Source: Salinivibrio costicola subsp. costicola ATCC 33508 = LMG 11651
GTDB taxonomy: Bacteria; Pseudomonadota; Gammaproteobacteria; Enterobacterales; Vibrionaceae
Direction of reading: 5' to 3'
Assembly: GCA_000565345.1 (NCBI GenBank)
Contig: AQOF01000003.1
Coordinates: 67-61,982 of the forward strand
DNA: 61,916 nt
Each line of letters starts with the position of its first letter. The stretch's first letter is position 1. Shown piece after piece: positions 10,048 to 19,549 of this stretch. The notes below the pieces were generated by a model. The model had not been told where the DNA came from. It did not search any database and was given only the letters and a program-made list of their open reading frames with translations. The translations under genes and the position numbers were made by a program.

Positions 10048-10805
10048 TTACGGTGCAGCGTCGATATCATCGATAAAGTCATCGAGAAACTCATCATTCA
10101 AGGCCGGTTGTTGCTCTAACGCCTCATCCCCTTTGGCACGATAGCGACGATTTTGTAGATAAGCCTCACGCGCAAACGCATAAGGGTCTGGCGAGTTGTC
10201 CAGCTGTGATTCTTGCGATACCAAGGCCGCTCGTGATTCCATGCCATCAAACATCCACTTTAACGCCGACTGCGGCAAGGTCAGTAATGCCAGAGGCGGG
10301 TATAAGCCATCGACCACTTCGCCGGCACCTTCTCTGACCGACGTGGGACCATAACCCGGCAGCATAATATAGGCGCCCGTACCGACATCATAGTGCCCCA
10401 TCGCATCGCCAAACTCACGTTGGTCGTATTGCTGAATATCGGCTGCAGAGGCGATATCAATTAAGCCACCCAAGCCAAACAAGGTGTTAATCCAAAAGCG
10501 GTTAAAATGGGTGACCGCTTTTTCGCCTTCTAGCATCAGCACGCTATTTAAAAAACTGGCTGGCTCTTCTAGGTTACCCAAAAAATTGGAAATCCCGGTG
10601 CGCATTGGCTCGGCACATAATCGACGTAGGCGATCGAAACCGGACGCGCAACATAGGGATCAAGGTAATCGTAATTTACCGTCCACATCGCACGGTTAAA
10701 TCCTTCTAATGGATCATCGGGGTGCGGCTCGGCACCCGGTGGGCGTGACGCACACCCTGCGACAAGACCTAATATAAGCGCCATTAAACACAGACGTTTC
10801 CACAT
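10048..10805 (-). CDS. mlaA: Phospholipid-transport outer-membrane lipoprotein MlaA (VacJ), with an apparent frameshift
   Basis: Outer-membrane component of the Mla retrograde phospholipid pathway. A lipoprotein signal ends in the lipobox LVAGC with Cys18. DPLEGFNRAMW and YVARPVSIAYVDYVP match the MlaA N-terminus and GLGGLIDIASAADI its core. A missing base near 10612-10613 breaks the frame between DYVP and EPMRTGISNFLGNLEEP. Corrected length is 252 residues, the family size. The ATG at 10805 has GAGGAA upstream; the alternative is TTG at 10808. The C-terminal tail is acidic (DEFLDDFIDDIDAAP). Confidence 0.92.
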
Positions 10806-10879
10806 CAAATGGGATTCCTCTATAAAATGAAAGGCTGGGAATGCCCAGCCTTGGTAACAATCTGTCTATTTTGTCTTGG

Positions 10880-12088
10880 TTACTGCTGTTTGTCGATAAC
10901 CAGTTCAACCCCTTCGCTTAAGGCCACCGGATCACTGACACCTACCAGTCGCCTTGCTTAGTCGCGACATTGCCATCTCTGTCAATACGCGCTTTGATCA
11001 CCACGCTATCAAGCGAAGAAAGTGCCTGCACCGGGTTCAAACTGTCGCTATCAGCCAAGGCCAGTGAAACCGGAAACTTAGACAGTGGGAGACGCTTAGC
11101 GGCAATCGGCATCGCCGCGTCAGCCGATGCATGCGCGGAAATGATCAGCACGCCATCCTCGGGTAATTCAACCTGCTCCCCCAGTTTCACCGTGATCGCT
11201 ATCTTGGCTCCTGCGGCACTGTTGAGGGCTAGCTGGGCACGGGCAATCGACTGATCAAGGGTTTGGTTACGCGGATCGTCTTTGCCAATCAAGGTTTTCA
11301 TCGCATTCCAAGTCGCGATGGCATCTTGATAACGGCCTTGCTCGAACGCCTGGTAGGCCAGTAACGACATCGCCTGTAGATTAAAGGGATCGTCTTTCAC
11401 TACAGATTTTAATAAATTCTGCGCCCGGGCACTGTCTGCCTCATCACCTGCAAACAGCAAGCTTGCGCCAACCCCACTTGAATATCGGATTGCGAGGGTG
11501 CCAAGGCATAAGCTTTTTCCATCGCCCCTTTGGCGGTTTCGCCATCCCGATTGGCCAAGCCAATGCGTCCGAGCAACAACCAACCGGTGCTGTCTTGCGG
11601 CTCGTGCTGCAAGCGGGTCCGCAACGCCAAGGTAAGATCTTGCATCTCTTGCTGAGTTAATGGCTTCTCGCCCTCGAGTAACCGCTTTGATAGCTCGGGC
11701 AACTGTTTGGCGGTTTGCTGCCACTGCGCGACCTGATTCGCACTCCCTTCAATGCCATATAACCCAAAACTCACTATCGCAAGCACAATAAGCCCCGGCA
11801 CCCATTGCATTGGCGTTAAGCGCAAATGACGAGCCTGCTTGGCTTTTTCTTTTTCAGGGATATCATCCAACAAGGATTGTTGCAAATCCTGCGTTAGGTC
11901 CTGCTCATTATCAATCAGCCTTCGGCACCCTCAGACTGGATTTCTTCAACCCGGTCATAATAAAAGGCTTTGTTAAGTGCATCCCGGCTGGCTTGATGGT
12001 CGTGTTCGCTTTTTTGCCAAAGGGGCCAGAGAAACATCACCGCGCCAAGTACAAAAAACACCAAGGTGGCGCCCCAAAACTCAATCAT
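10880..12088 (-). CDS. ccmI: Cytochrome c maturation protein CcmI, with three apparent frameshifts
   Basis: Inner-membrane apocytochrome c chaperone/haem lyase subunit. From the ATG at 12088 an N-terminal membrane helix (FWGATLVFFVLGAVMFLW) is followed by a basic/helical loop, a second membrane helix (PGLIVLAIVSFGLYG), then TPR repeats (GWLLLGRIGLANRDGETA) and a C-terminal beta domain ending in DPVALSEGVELVIDKQQ. Three single-base losses interrupt it: near 11919 (EGAEG to LIDNEQDLTQ), 11461 (AQA to LLFAGDEADS) and 10945 (QGDW to GVSDPVAL). Corrected length is 403 residues. The start overlaps the ccmH stop (ATGA). Last gene of the ccm operon. Confidence 0.88.
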
Positions 12089-12609
12089 TTTGGCTCCTTT
12101 TTCTGTTCGGTTGATCCATGCTCAGCGGATACTTTAGGCTCTGCGTCGGTCGCTTTTTCTGAAGCTAATAACGCATCAAGCCGTTGTTGTTCTTCATCAC
12201 TGAACGCCTCATTCAGCGTTTGCTTGGCTCGGCGACTGCGCACAACCATCAACCCAAGCCCCGTGAACATGACCAGTGCAGGCGCAAGCCATAAAACTAT
12301 GGTGGAGGCAGTCAATGGCGGATTATAGGTCACAAAATTGCCATACCGTGCAATCATAAAGCTGCGAATTTCATCGTCAGTACGCCCTTGCTGCAGCATT
12401 TGATGGACTTTTTGCCGTAAGTCTTGCGCCAATTCGGCATTGGAATCAGCAATGCTATTGTTCTGACACTTAGGACACCGTAACTCACTGGTGAGGGCGC
12501 GAAAACGCGCCTCTTGTTTGGCCGAATCAAACTGATAGACATCAATCGCATTGGCAAATGCTAAGGTCGCACCGGCCCACAATAGGACAATCATGATCAC
12601 TTTTTTCAC
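12085..12609 (-). CDS. ccmH: Cytochrome c maturation thiol-disulfide protein CcmH
   Basis: 174 residues: signal/anchor at the N-terminus, the LRCPKCQ redox motif (Cys45, Cys48) that reduces apocytochrome c, and a membrane helix near residues 104-122 (TIVLWLAPALVMFTGLGLMV). The GTG start at 12609 overlaps the dsbE stop (GTGA) and its own stop overlaps the ccmI start (ATGA). The charged C-terminal tail (EPKVSAEHGSTEQKKEPK) is typical of the short, CcmL-like form found where CcmI is separate. Confidence 0.95.
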   Translation of the reverse strand: MKKVIMIVLLWAGATLAFANAIDVYQFDSAKQEARFRALTSELRCPKCQNNSIADSNAELAQDLRQKVHQMLQQGRTDDEIRSFMIARYGNFVTYNPPLTASTIVLWLAPALVMFTGLGLMVVRSRRAKQTLNEAFSDEEQQRLDALLASEKATDAEPKVSAEHGSTEQKKEPK

Positions 12610-13156
12610 GATCCCTCCTCCTGCAATGCGTTAAATTTAGGCTTTAAGGTTTCTTGCCAATTACGTGCGTTAACATCCCCCACGTGCCGGTATTGAATGA
12701 TACCGTTGGCATCGATCAAAAAGGTTTCTGGCGCGCATATACCCCTAAATCAAGCCCTAGCATGCCATCGCCATCGTACAGACTGATCTGGTAAGGATTG
12801 CCAAGATTATTCAGCCATTTTACCGCTTTGCCGCGATCATCTTTGTAGTTGAGTCCAATGATTTTGACCCCTTGCGACGCCAGTTTATTGAGAAACTGAT
12901 GCTCGGCATAACAGGTAGGGCACCAAGTCGCCCATACGTTTAACAGTAAAGGCTCACCATTAAAAATAGCCTGGTCATACACCTTGCCTGGCGTTTGCAA
13001 ATCTTCGAGATGAAAAGCGGGCACCGGCTTGCCCACTAATACCGATTCAAGCTTGGTGGGATCGTCTCCTTGCGCATTTTTATCGAGCTGGGCGACGAAA
13101 AAGCCAGCGAGAGCAACAAAGGCAAGTAACGGGAGAAACCACAGTAACTTCTTCAT
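12606..13156 (-). CDS. dsbE: Thiol:disulfide interchange protein DsbE (CcmG), with an apparent frameshift
   Basis: Membrane-anchored periplasmic thioredoxin that keeps the CXXCH cysteines of apocytochrome c reduced. N-terminal anchor (LLWFLPLLAFVALAGFF); active site WCPTC with Cys79 and Cys82. A missing G near 12736 ends the frame early after GLDLGVYA; with it restored the chain runs GAPETFLIDANGIIQYRHVG to a TGA at 12606, 183 residues (E. coli 185). The ATG at 13156 overlaps the true ccmF stop. As given, dsbE also reads in frame with ccmF because of another indel (see ccmF). Confidence 0.92.
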
Positions 13157-15127
13157 CCTTTCGCCTCCGATGTCGCAGTTGATGAGATCGAATTTACGAC
13201 GAAAGCGGTAGCGCTTATCACTGATCGCTAACGCGCCACCAAGCGACATCACGATGGCACCAAACCAAATCCAACGGACAAAAGGTTTGTAATAAAGCCG
13301 CATCGCCCAAGCGCCATCCGGCAATTCTTCACCCATAGCAATGTAGAGATCTCGGGTTAAACCGCGATCGATGGTTGCTTCTGTCATCATCGAACTCTGA
13401 ACCGAATAAAAACGCTTTTCTGCTTCTAAATGATTGATAAAGCGCTCGCCATGGTACACATCAAAGGATGCCACATAAGCTTGATAGTTCGGTCCTTGCT
13501 TTTCCGACAAGTCAGTAAAGTTAAAGGTATACCCTTGCAGCGTGACACTGCTTCCTGGCGCCATTTTAACGTCACGTTCAATATCATAATTTTCCACCAT
13601 GGCCACACCGATGATGGTAATGGCTAAGCCAATGTGTCCCAACACCATCGCCCAGTGACTGCGCCCTAACTTTTTGATCCCGACACGGAATGGATGCCGA
13701 TGCGTGGCGCGTAAATGCAGCTCATAGCCATGCAAGAAGGTAATCCACAGCGCCATGGTGACCCCCATGGCCGCCATCGCTTTAAAGCTATCAGCCAATA
13801 AGGCAATGGACCCAATCCCTAAAGCGACCGCCGCGATCCCGCTTGCGAGCATGGGTTTGGCGAGGGTGGAAAGCTTATCGCGCTTCCAACGGATTAAGGG
13901 GCCAATCCCTAAGAAAAAGGCGAAAGGCAGCATTAGCCATGCGAACAAAAAGTTAAAGAAAGGTTCGCCAATGGAAACCGATCCTAACCCAATTTGTTTG
14001 TGCACCAAGGGAAGCAAGGTGCCGATTAAGACTATCACCAACGCGGTCATCAACAAGGTATTGTTAACCAACAAAGCGTTCTCGCGTGAAATGAGCGACA
14101 CCTTGGTGTTCCCTCGAATTTCTGAGGCGCGCAACGCATAGAGCAACAATGAACCACCAATCACCACCACCAGGAAGCCAAGAATAAATAGCCCTCGCGC
14201 CGGATCGGACGCAAAAGAATGTACCGAGACCAAGACGCCTGAGCGCACTAGGAAAGTACCTAACAAGCTTAATGAGAATGCGGATATCGCCAATAATACG
14301 GTCCAAGCTTTAAAGGTGCCCCGTTTTTCGGTCACTGCCAGCGAGTGCATTAATGCCGTCCCAGCAAGCCACGGCATAAACGACGCGTTTTCGACCGGAT
14401 CCCAAAACCACCAGCCTCCCCAGCCCAGTTCGTAATACGCCCACCAGGAGCCAAGTGCGATCCCAAGGGTAAGAAATAGCCAAGCGGCCGTAGTCCAAGG
14501 TCGTGACCAACGCGCCCAGGCGGTATCTAAGCGACCGGCCAACAATGAGCCAATCGCAAAAGCAAACGCAACCGAGAAGCCCACATACCCCATATACAAA
14601 ATCGGTGGGTGGACAATAAGTCCTGGGTCTTGCAGCAATGGGTTTAAATCACGCCCGTCGACAGGAAAGTAAGGTAAGGTGCGCTCAAAGGGATTAGACG
14701 TCAGAATAATAAAGAGTAAAAAGCCAACCGAAATCATCCCCATGACGGCTAAAACGCGCGCGACAGAGGACAGCGGCATGCCGCGACTAAACACAGCCAC
14801 CGCTACCGTCCACAGTGCTTGCACCAACACCCAAAGTAATAATGAGCCCTCGTGAGCGCCCCATACCGCAGTGAGGCGATAGTACCAAGGCAGTGCACTG
14901 TTGGAGTTACTGGCGACGTAAGCTACCGTAAAGTCATTGGTGTAAAAGGCCCAACTCAAGGCGATAAAAGAAAACAGCAACATGGCAAACATTCCCACAG
15001 ACAGTGGCCGTGCCATTTTCATCATGCCTTCATGCCCTTTACTCGCCCCATAGAGGGGATAAAAACTTAAAAGTAGCGCCAGCCCCAGGGCGAGGATTAA
15101 CGCATAATGCCCGAGCTCAACAATCAT
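13153..15127 (-). CDS. ccmF: Cytochrome c haem lyase subunit CcmF, frameshift near its end
   Basis: Large polytopic membrane protein that joins haem to apocytochrome c. The tryptophan-rich WWD signature ([19 protein letters not shown]) and conserved periplasmic His residues are present, with about 15 predicted membrane helices. As given, the frame runs through into dsbE. An extra base near 13191-13192 explains this: removed, CcmF ends [15 protein letters not shown] with a TGA at 13153-13155 overlapping the dsbE ATG, the same ATGA spacing as other junctions here. Corrected length is 657 residues (E. coli 647). The apparent CcmF-DsbE fusion is therefore probably not real. Confidence 0.92.
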
Positions 15128-15609
15128 AACTGACTACCTTGTTTTTGCTCCTCGGTGTATTCAAGTGGCTGATGGTTTTTCTCCATCGCCTCCGCGATTT
15201 CTGGCGGCATATATTCTTCATCGTGCTTAGCCAGTACTTCACTCGCTTTCACCGTACGCGAATCAACAAGTACCCCTTGCGCGACAATGCCTTGTCCTTC
15301 TCGAAATAAGTCCGGCAAGATCCCCTCATAGGTCACAGTGACGGCAGGGCCTACATCGGCGACATCAAACTGAATTTGCAAAGACTCCTGATCGCGTTTC
15401 ACCGAGCCTTCTACCACCATACCGCCGATACGAAGACGCTGACCGACTGTTGGCTTGGTCCCATCGGGTTTGCCTTGCACGATTTCAGTGGGGGTATAAA
15501 ACAAGTCCATATTCTGATTCAAGGCGTAAACAACGAGCCCAATCGTGGTCGAGGCGCCAAGAACCAAAGCAAGGGTAATCCACAATCGTTTCTTACGTCG
15601 GGGCGTCAT
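15124..15609 (-). CDS. ccmE: Haem chaperone CcmE
   Basis: 161 residues: one N-terminal membrane helix ([20 protein letters not shown]) and a periplasmic OB-fold. Haem binds covalently to His129 with Tyr133 nearby ([12 protein letters not shown]), matching E. coli His130/Tyr134. It receives haem from CcmC and passes it to CcmF. Start and stop overlap ccmD and ccmF (ATGA both times). Confidence 0.96.
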   Translation of the reverse strand: MTPRRKKRLWITLALVLGASTTIGLVVYALNQNMDLFYTPTEIVQGKPDGTKPTVGQRLRIGGMVVEGSVKRDQESLQIQFDVADVGPAVTVTYEGILPDLFREGQGIVAQGVLVDSRTVKASEVLAKHDEEYMPPEIAEAMEKNHQPLEYTEEQKQGSQL

Positions 15610-15812
15610 AAGGTGTTCTCCAGTGATTGAGCGTCTTTTATTCGCTGCTCTCGTGCGATTTGTTGTTTAACGGCTTGCAGGCGTTTGTTGTGAGTACGGT
15701 GATAACCGATAATCAGCGCAATCATCGCACCCGCGGTGATACCAAACGCACTCCACACATAGGCGGCATAGCCCCCCATGGATAAAAACGCACTGATACT
15801 ATCAAAATGCAT
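15606..15812 (-). CDS. ccmD: Haem exporter accessory protein CcmD
   Basis: 68 residues with one membrane helix ([20 protein letters not shown]) and a basic cytoplasmic tail, the CcmD pattern. The family helps release holo-CcmE from the CcmABC complex. The ATG at 15812 was chosen because it overlaps the ccmC stop (TAATG); the longer reading starts inside ccmC with no conserved content. Confidence 0.93.
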   Translation of the reverse strand: MHFDSISAFLSMGGYAAYVWSAFGITAGAMIALIIGYHRTHNKRLQAVKQQIAREQRIKDAQSLENTL

Positions 15813-16549
15813 TAGTGGTCCTCCGCCAGCGCACGGACCCAAGGTCGATGAGACTCACGTAACAAAATTTGATTACGCAGCCCCATCAAGGTCAGGGCGA
15901 TAAAAAAACAAGCGAAACCCAGCAGGCAAACCAATAGCGGCCATAGCATGCCAGGATCGATAGACGGCCGAGCGAGCTTAGTGATGGTGGCGCCTTGATG
16001 TAAGGTGTTCCACCACTCTACCGAGAAGTGAATAATAGGAAGATTAATCACGCCGACCATGGCTAAAATACCGGCGGCTTGTGAGGCGGTACGCGCATCG
16101 TCGAACGCGTTGTAAAGCGCCATCACACCGATATAAAGGAACAGCAAAATCAACTCAGACGTGAGTCGGGCATCCCAGACCCACCAGGCGCCCCACATCG
16201 GCTTACCCCAAATTGCGCCGGTCACCAACGCTATAAAGGTAAAAACGGCCCCGACAGGCGCAATGGCACCCACGGCCCAATCGGCCATTTTAATCTGCCA
16301 GACTCGACCGATAAAAGCGGCTATCGCCATCGACATATATGCACCCATCGACCAGATTGCGGCCGGCACGTGGATATAGATAATGCGAAAACTATCGCCT
16401 TGTTGATAATCTGCGGGCGCGAACGCCAGCCCCCATATATTTCCGATCATTAAGCTCAGCCCAGCCAGCACGGCAAACCAAGGGAGCAAAGTCCCACAGA
16501 GCCGATAACTCACTTCAGGTTTTGCGTAAGGGTGAAGCCACTTCCACAT
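15812..16549 (-). CDS. ccmC: Haem transport/handling protein CcmC
   Basis: 245 residues, six membrane helices, with the tryptophan-rich WWD-type stretch GAWWVWDARLTSELIL and flanking conserved His residues (YIHVPAAIWSM; PIIHFSVEWWNTLHQG). CcmC loads haem onto CcmE. It follows ccmB by 28 bp and its stop overlaps the ccmD start. Confidence 0.96.
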   Translation of the reverse strand: MWKWLHPYAKPEVSYRLCGTLLPWFAVLAGLSLMIGNIWGLAFAPADYQQGDSFRIIYIHVPAAIWSMGAYMSMAIAAFIGRVWQIKMADWAVGAIAPVGAVFTFIALVTGAIWGKPMWGAWWVWDARLTSELILLFLYIGVMALYNAFDDARTASQAAGILAMVGVINLPIIHFSVEWWNTLHQGATITKLARPSIDPGMLWPLLVCLLGFACFFIALTLMGLRNQILLRESHRPWVRALAEDH

Positions 16550-16577
16550 GACAATTGCTCTACTTCCTGATTAATAA

Positions 16578-17246
16578 TTAATTCACGCTCACACGCAACG
16601 CGGCGGCGATAGCAAATGGCGCCAAGGTGACCGATCCCACCAACATGGCGCCAAGAATAGCCAGTTGCCCACTGATGTCTGCCCCTAATGCGGCCATATC
16701 AATCGCTGAGGTCGCAAAAATCAGTACAGGGATATAAAGAGGGAGGATCAATAGGCTCAACAAGACGCCGCCTTTACGTAATCCAACGGTTAGCGCCACG
16801 CCAATAGCGCCAACAAAACTCAGTGTTGGAGTCCCCAATAACAAGGTTAAGACCACCGCTTGGTAGCTAGTGCTATCTAATGACAGCAACAGCGCCAGTA
16901 CCGGGCTCACAAGCAGCAAAGGCAACCCTGTTAACAACCAGTGTGCAATCACTTTGGCGATCACCAACACAGGTAAAGGGACAGGCATCAGCATCATCTG
17001 CTCTAATGAGCCGTCCAGATAATCGTTGCGAAAAAGCCGCTCTAAGGATAATAATGCAGAGAGCAAGGCCGCGACCCAGATCACACCAGGGGCAATTTTC
17101 TGCAATAATTGCGGGCCAGGCCCTACCCCTAATGGAAATAAGGTAATCACGATAATAAAAAACCATAATGGATTGAGGCTGTCAGCAGGCTGACGGAAGG
17201 CCACTTTTAGCTCTCGCCGAATGGTCAACCACATGGCTTGGATCAT
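16578..17246 (-). CDS. ccmB: Haem ABC transporter permease CcmB
   Basis: 222 residues, six membrane helices, with the family N-terminus (RRELKVAFRQPADSLNPLWFF) and LFRNDYLDGSLEQMML. Membrane subunit of the CcmABC complex that frees holo-CcmE. The ATG at 17246 overlaps the ccmA stop. Confidence 0.95.
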   Translation of the reverse strand: MIQAMWLTIRRELKVAFRQPADSLNPLWFFIIVITLFPLGVGPGPQLLQKIAPGVIWVAALLSALLSLERLFRNDYLDGSLEQMMLMPVPLPVLVIAKVIAHWLLTGLPLLLVSPVLALLLSLDSTSYQAVVLTLLLGTPTLSFVGAIGVALTVGLRKGGVLLSLLILPLYIPVLIFATSAIDMAALGADISGQLAILGAMLVGSVTLAPFAIAAALRVSVN

Positions 17247-17860
17247 TGGGCCCCCAAACGAATACGACGCAGCAAAGGATGGTCGACAAACATATCTTGA
17301 TGCGTGGTGAACAATACAATGCCACCTTGGTTGACATGCCGCTCGAACACAGCTTCAAGCACCTTCACGCCCTGTTTATCAATCGCAGTTAACGGTTCAT
17401 CGAGAATCCACAATCGACGGTCGGTAAGCCACAAACGGGCCAATGCTACGCGTCGATTTTGACCCGCTGATAGTTGTCCAGCGGGAATATCTTCGCGCCC
17501 AGCCAGGCCGACTTTAGCCAAGGCTTGCCAAATCGCATCACTGTCATAGCTGCCATGCATTTGCATCGCATGAGAGAGATTCTCAAAGGCGGTTAGTTCG
17601 CGTTTCACCCCGGGGGTATGCCCTAAAAAGAGAAGATTACGATAAAACACGTCGCGCTGTTGGGTAATCGTCTGCTGCTGCCAACAGACCTCTCCGCTAT
17701 CCGCTAAGCCTAGACCCGCGATAATACGTAATAGCGTGGTTTTGCCTGCCCCGTTTGGTCCCTCAACTTGAACAAGATCACCCGGAGACAGAGAGAATGT
17801 CAGCGCATCAAACAACACTCGATCATCACGAACACAGCACAGCTGTTTCACTTCCAACAT
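17243..17860 (-). CDS. ccmA: Haem ABC transporter ATPase CcmA
   Basis: 205 residues: Walker A GPNGAGKTT (34-42), signature LSAGQNRRVALAR and Walker B LWILDEP. It powers release of holo-CcmE from CcmC. The start was set at the ATG at 17860 (MLEVKQL); an in-frame extension to 17920 is not conserved. First gene of the ccm operon; a weak extended -10 (TGATACTAT, minus strand, near 17902-17910) is the only promoter hint. Confidence 0.94.
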   Translation of the reverse strand: MLEVKQLCCVRDDRVLFDALTFSLSPGDLVQVEGPNGAGKTTLLRIIAGLGLADSGEVCWQQQTITQQRDVFYRNLLFLGHTPGVKRELTAFENLSHAMQMHGSYDSDAIWQALAKVGLAGREDIPAGQLSAGQNRRVALARLWLTDRRLWILDEPLTAIDKQGVKVLEAVFERHVNQGGIVLFTTHQDMFVDHPLLRRIRLGAQ

Positions 17861-17981
17861 GACAAATGTTGCATCCTGCTTTGTGTTACAAAAGTGGACG
17901 CATAGTATCACAATGGTCAAAATGACTGTTAGTTACCATAGGGTTGCAAAGTGTGACTCGCGTAAATAATTGTGAGAAACC

Positions 17982-18785
17982 ATGAAGATTGGGCCAACGA
18001 ATCCACAACAATGGGTGGAAAAACCAGCAGCGCTTGCAAGACCAATGACAGGTCAGATAGACAGTCGTGCACTGACGCAGGCGCAATTTACGTTGCTAAC
18101 CGGTCAGTCCCAGGCCTCCCTCTCCGGAGTGCTGGCTCAGTTACACCTATTGCCCGCGCTGACCGCCACTATCCAGCAACAGCCTGCCGCGACACAAACG
18201 CTGATGCAATCGTTACTATCATTGTGGACGTTACCGAGTCGCTCACACGACCTGAACCCGGATAAAATCGCCGAATGGCTGTCACAACGCCCCGCAGATA
18301 AATTAATGGCGACGTTACTGCGCCAATGGCTGACACCACAATCTGAAGGCGACGGTATGAAGGGCGTATTGCGATTAATGGCCGAACAGCGGGTCGCTGA
18401 ATCGGCTCGCCCGGGAGAGTGGCAATGGGTGCTGCCCTTTTCCGACCCCCAGCAACCCCCTATTCGGGTAAACGCGCGTCGATGCGGGGCTCAAGATTCA
18501 TCGGAGTCGGCACCAAACCTAAGCTGGCAAATTCGACTTTATCTTCCCGTTGGCCGCCAATTTATTCGTGCGGATGTCGACGTCTCAGATGTCGAGAATA
18601 AAATAACGCTAACCGCCCCGACACACGCACTCCAGCAGCGAATTTATCAAACGATTGATTGGCTTAATGACCGACTCGCTCAGCAAGCCATTGCGATGGA
18701 GATCAATGTCAGTGATAGAGTAGAAGCTGTCACACCGAATACAGCCGAAGTGCCACCAGGGGCCGGTATTTCAGTGAGGGTGTAA
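17982..18785 (+). CDS. FliK-like protein (small hook-length-control paralogue)
   Basis: 267 residues, no signal peptide. The C-terminal part (about 170-255: SWQIRLYLPVGRQFIRADVDV, then LTAPTHALQQRIYQTIDWLNDRL) resembles the FliK C-terminal export-switch domain: a beta strand pair, then a helix ending in an amphipathic stretch. The N-terminal half is Gln/Leu-rich (QAQFTLLTGQSQASL). It is distinct from the full fliK of the flagellar operon. Its stop overlaps the next gene, a stand-alone FlhB C-terminal domain (TAATG). The gene pair, divergent from ccmA and next to the che operon, is syntenic in Vibrio as I recall. Function not established. Confidence 0.65.
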   Translation: MKIGPTNPQQWVEKPAALARPMTGQIDSRALTQAQFTLLTGQSQASLSGVLAQLHLLPALTATIQQQPAATQTLMQSLLSLWTLPSRSHDLNPDKIAEWLSQRPADKLMATLLRQWLTPQSEGDGMKGVLRLMAEQRVAESARPGEWQWVLPFSDPQQPPIRVNARRCGAQDSSESAPNLSWQIRLYLPVGRQFIRADVDVSDVENKITLTAPTHALQQRIYQTIDWLNDRLAQQAIAMEINVSDRVEAVTPNTAEVPPGAGISVRV

Positions 18786-19111
18786 TGATGAAAAGTGAGA
18801 AAGGTGGCAAAGGTAAGAAAGGTGAAAAACGTGCTATCGCGCTTGGATATGATGGTTATAACGCTCCGACGGTTCAAGCCAAAGCGTCTAACCAACTCGC
18901 GCATGAACTCATTGAAGCACTTAATGAACAAGGCTGCCTAATTCACGAAGATGCTCACCTGCTCGCGTGGTTAGAAAAGCTTGAAAAGGGGGATGAAATC
19001 CCGCCGATTCTTTACCAAGTGATAGCAGAGTTGATTGCTTATGCGTGGGTGTTGGAAGGAAAAACCCCACCAGGCTGGCACGAGCATAAGCCAATCAATA
19101 CGCAGGTATAA
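18785..19111 (+). CDS. Stand-alone FlhB C-terminal-domain protein (FlhB/YscU cytoplasmic domain, FhlB type)
   Basis: 108 residues with no membrane helix. It aligns by eye with the cytoplasmic domain of FlhB after the cleavage site: AIALGYDGYNAPTVQAKA stands for the beta strand after NPTH, and ILYQVIAELIAYAWVLE matches the terminal helix of FlhB (LFTAVAQVLAYVFQLK here). The NPTH/NPEH autocleavage motif is absent and the N-terminus is Lys/Gly-rich (KSEKGGKGKKGEKR). Such proteins can partly replace the FlhB C-terminus in substrate switching in some bacteria. ATG at 18785 or 18788. The stop lies 3 bp from the convergent DUF2802 stop. Confidence 0.82.
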   Translation: MMKSEKGGKGKKGEKRAIALGYDGYNAPTVQAKASNQLAHELIEALNEQGCLIHEDAHLLAWLEKLEKGDEIPPILYQVIAELIAYAWVLEGKTPPGWHEHKPINTQV

Positions 19112-19114
19112 AGA

Positions 19115-19549
19115 CTAGCGTTGCTGATTGGCCGCTTGACGCTTACGTAAACTCAGTAAAAGCTCAGCCTCGGCTTTAGGGAGATCACATTCTTGCATCA
19201 GTTCATCCACATCGGCACCGAGGTCGACCATTTTGCTCGCACGGCTATATAAGCGGCTACCTGAATCGTGCATCTCCAGCTCGACGTGCTTTTCCAGTAG
19301 ATCGTCGACATTGGCAGATAAATCCGCCAACTTTTTACCCATACCCATACTACCGGCACGCAATTCATTAAACTGCTTAGCAAGACTGTCATGGCGTTGA
19401 CGCGCACTTTTTAGCACGGTTTCCATCGCCTGCAACTTGTTCTCTAATCGCTCCCGAGCGCGCTTTTCCGCGCCCAAGCGCCACAAAGTGACGATGGCAA
19501 ACACCACCGTCACCACAACCGGCAACCAAGTAAGCAGCAGCTCAACCAT
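19115..19549 (-). CDS. DUF2802 membrane-anchored coiled-coil protein
   Basis: 144 residues: an N-terminal membrane helix (ELLLTWLPVVVTVVFAIVTLW), a long charged coiled coil (about 28-75), and the DUF2802 core LYSRASKMVDLGADVDELMQECDLPKAEAELLLSL, which has the look of a helix-turn-helix-like fold. The function is unknown. It is the last gene of the flhA-che operon and its ATG overlaps the cheW stop (TAATG), the conserved position beside cheW in vibrios. Confidence 0.85.
   Translation of the reverse strand: MVELLLTWLPVVVTVVFAIVTLWRLGAEKRARERLENKLQAMETVLKSARQRHDSLAKQFNELRAGSMGMGKKLADLSANVDDLLEKHVELEMHDSGSRLYSRASKMVDLGADVDELMQECDLPKAEAELLLSLRKRQAANQQR

Noticed and set aside
10714-10908. 64-codon minus-strand frame between ccmI and mlaA
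   Set aside because: Once the ccmI frameshift at 10945 is corrected, ccmI covers to 10880 and mlaA starts at 10805; the frame is a shadow of both.
12716-15127. CcmF-DsbE as a real fusion protein
   Set aside because: Explained by one extra base near 13191; normal overlapping stop and start are present in the correct frame.
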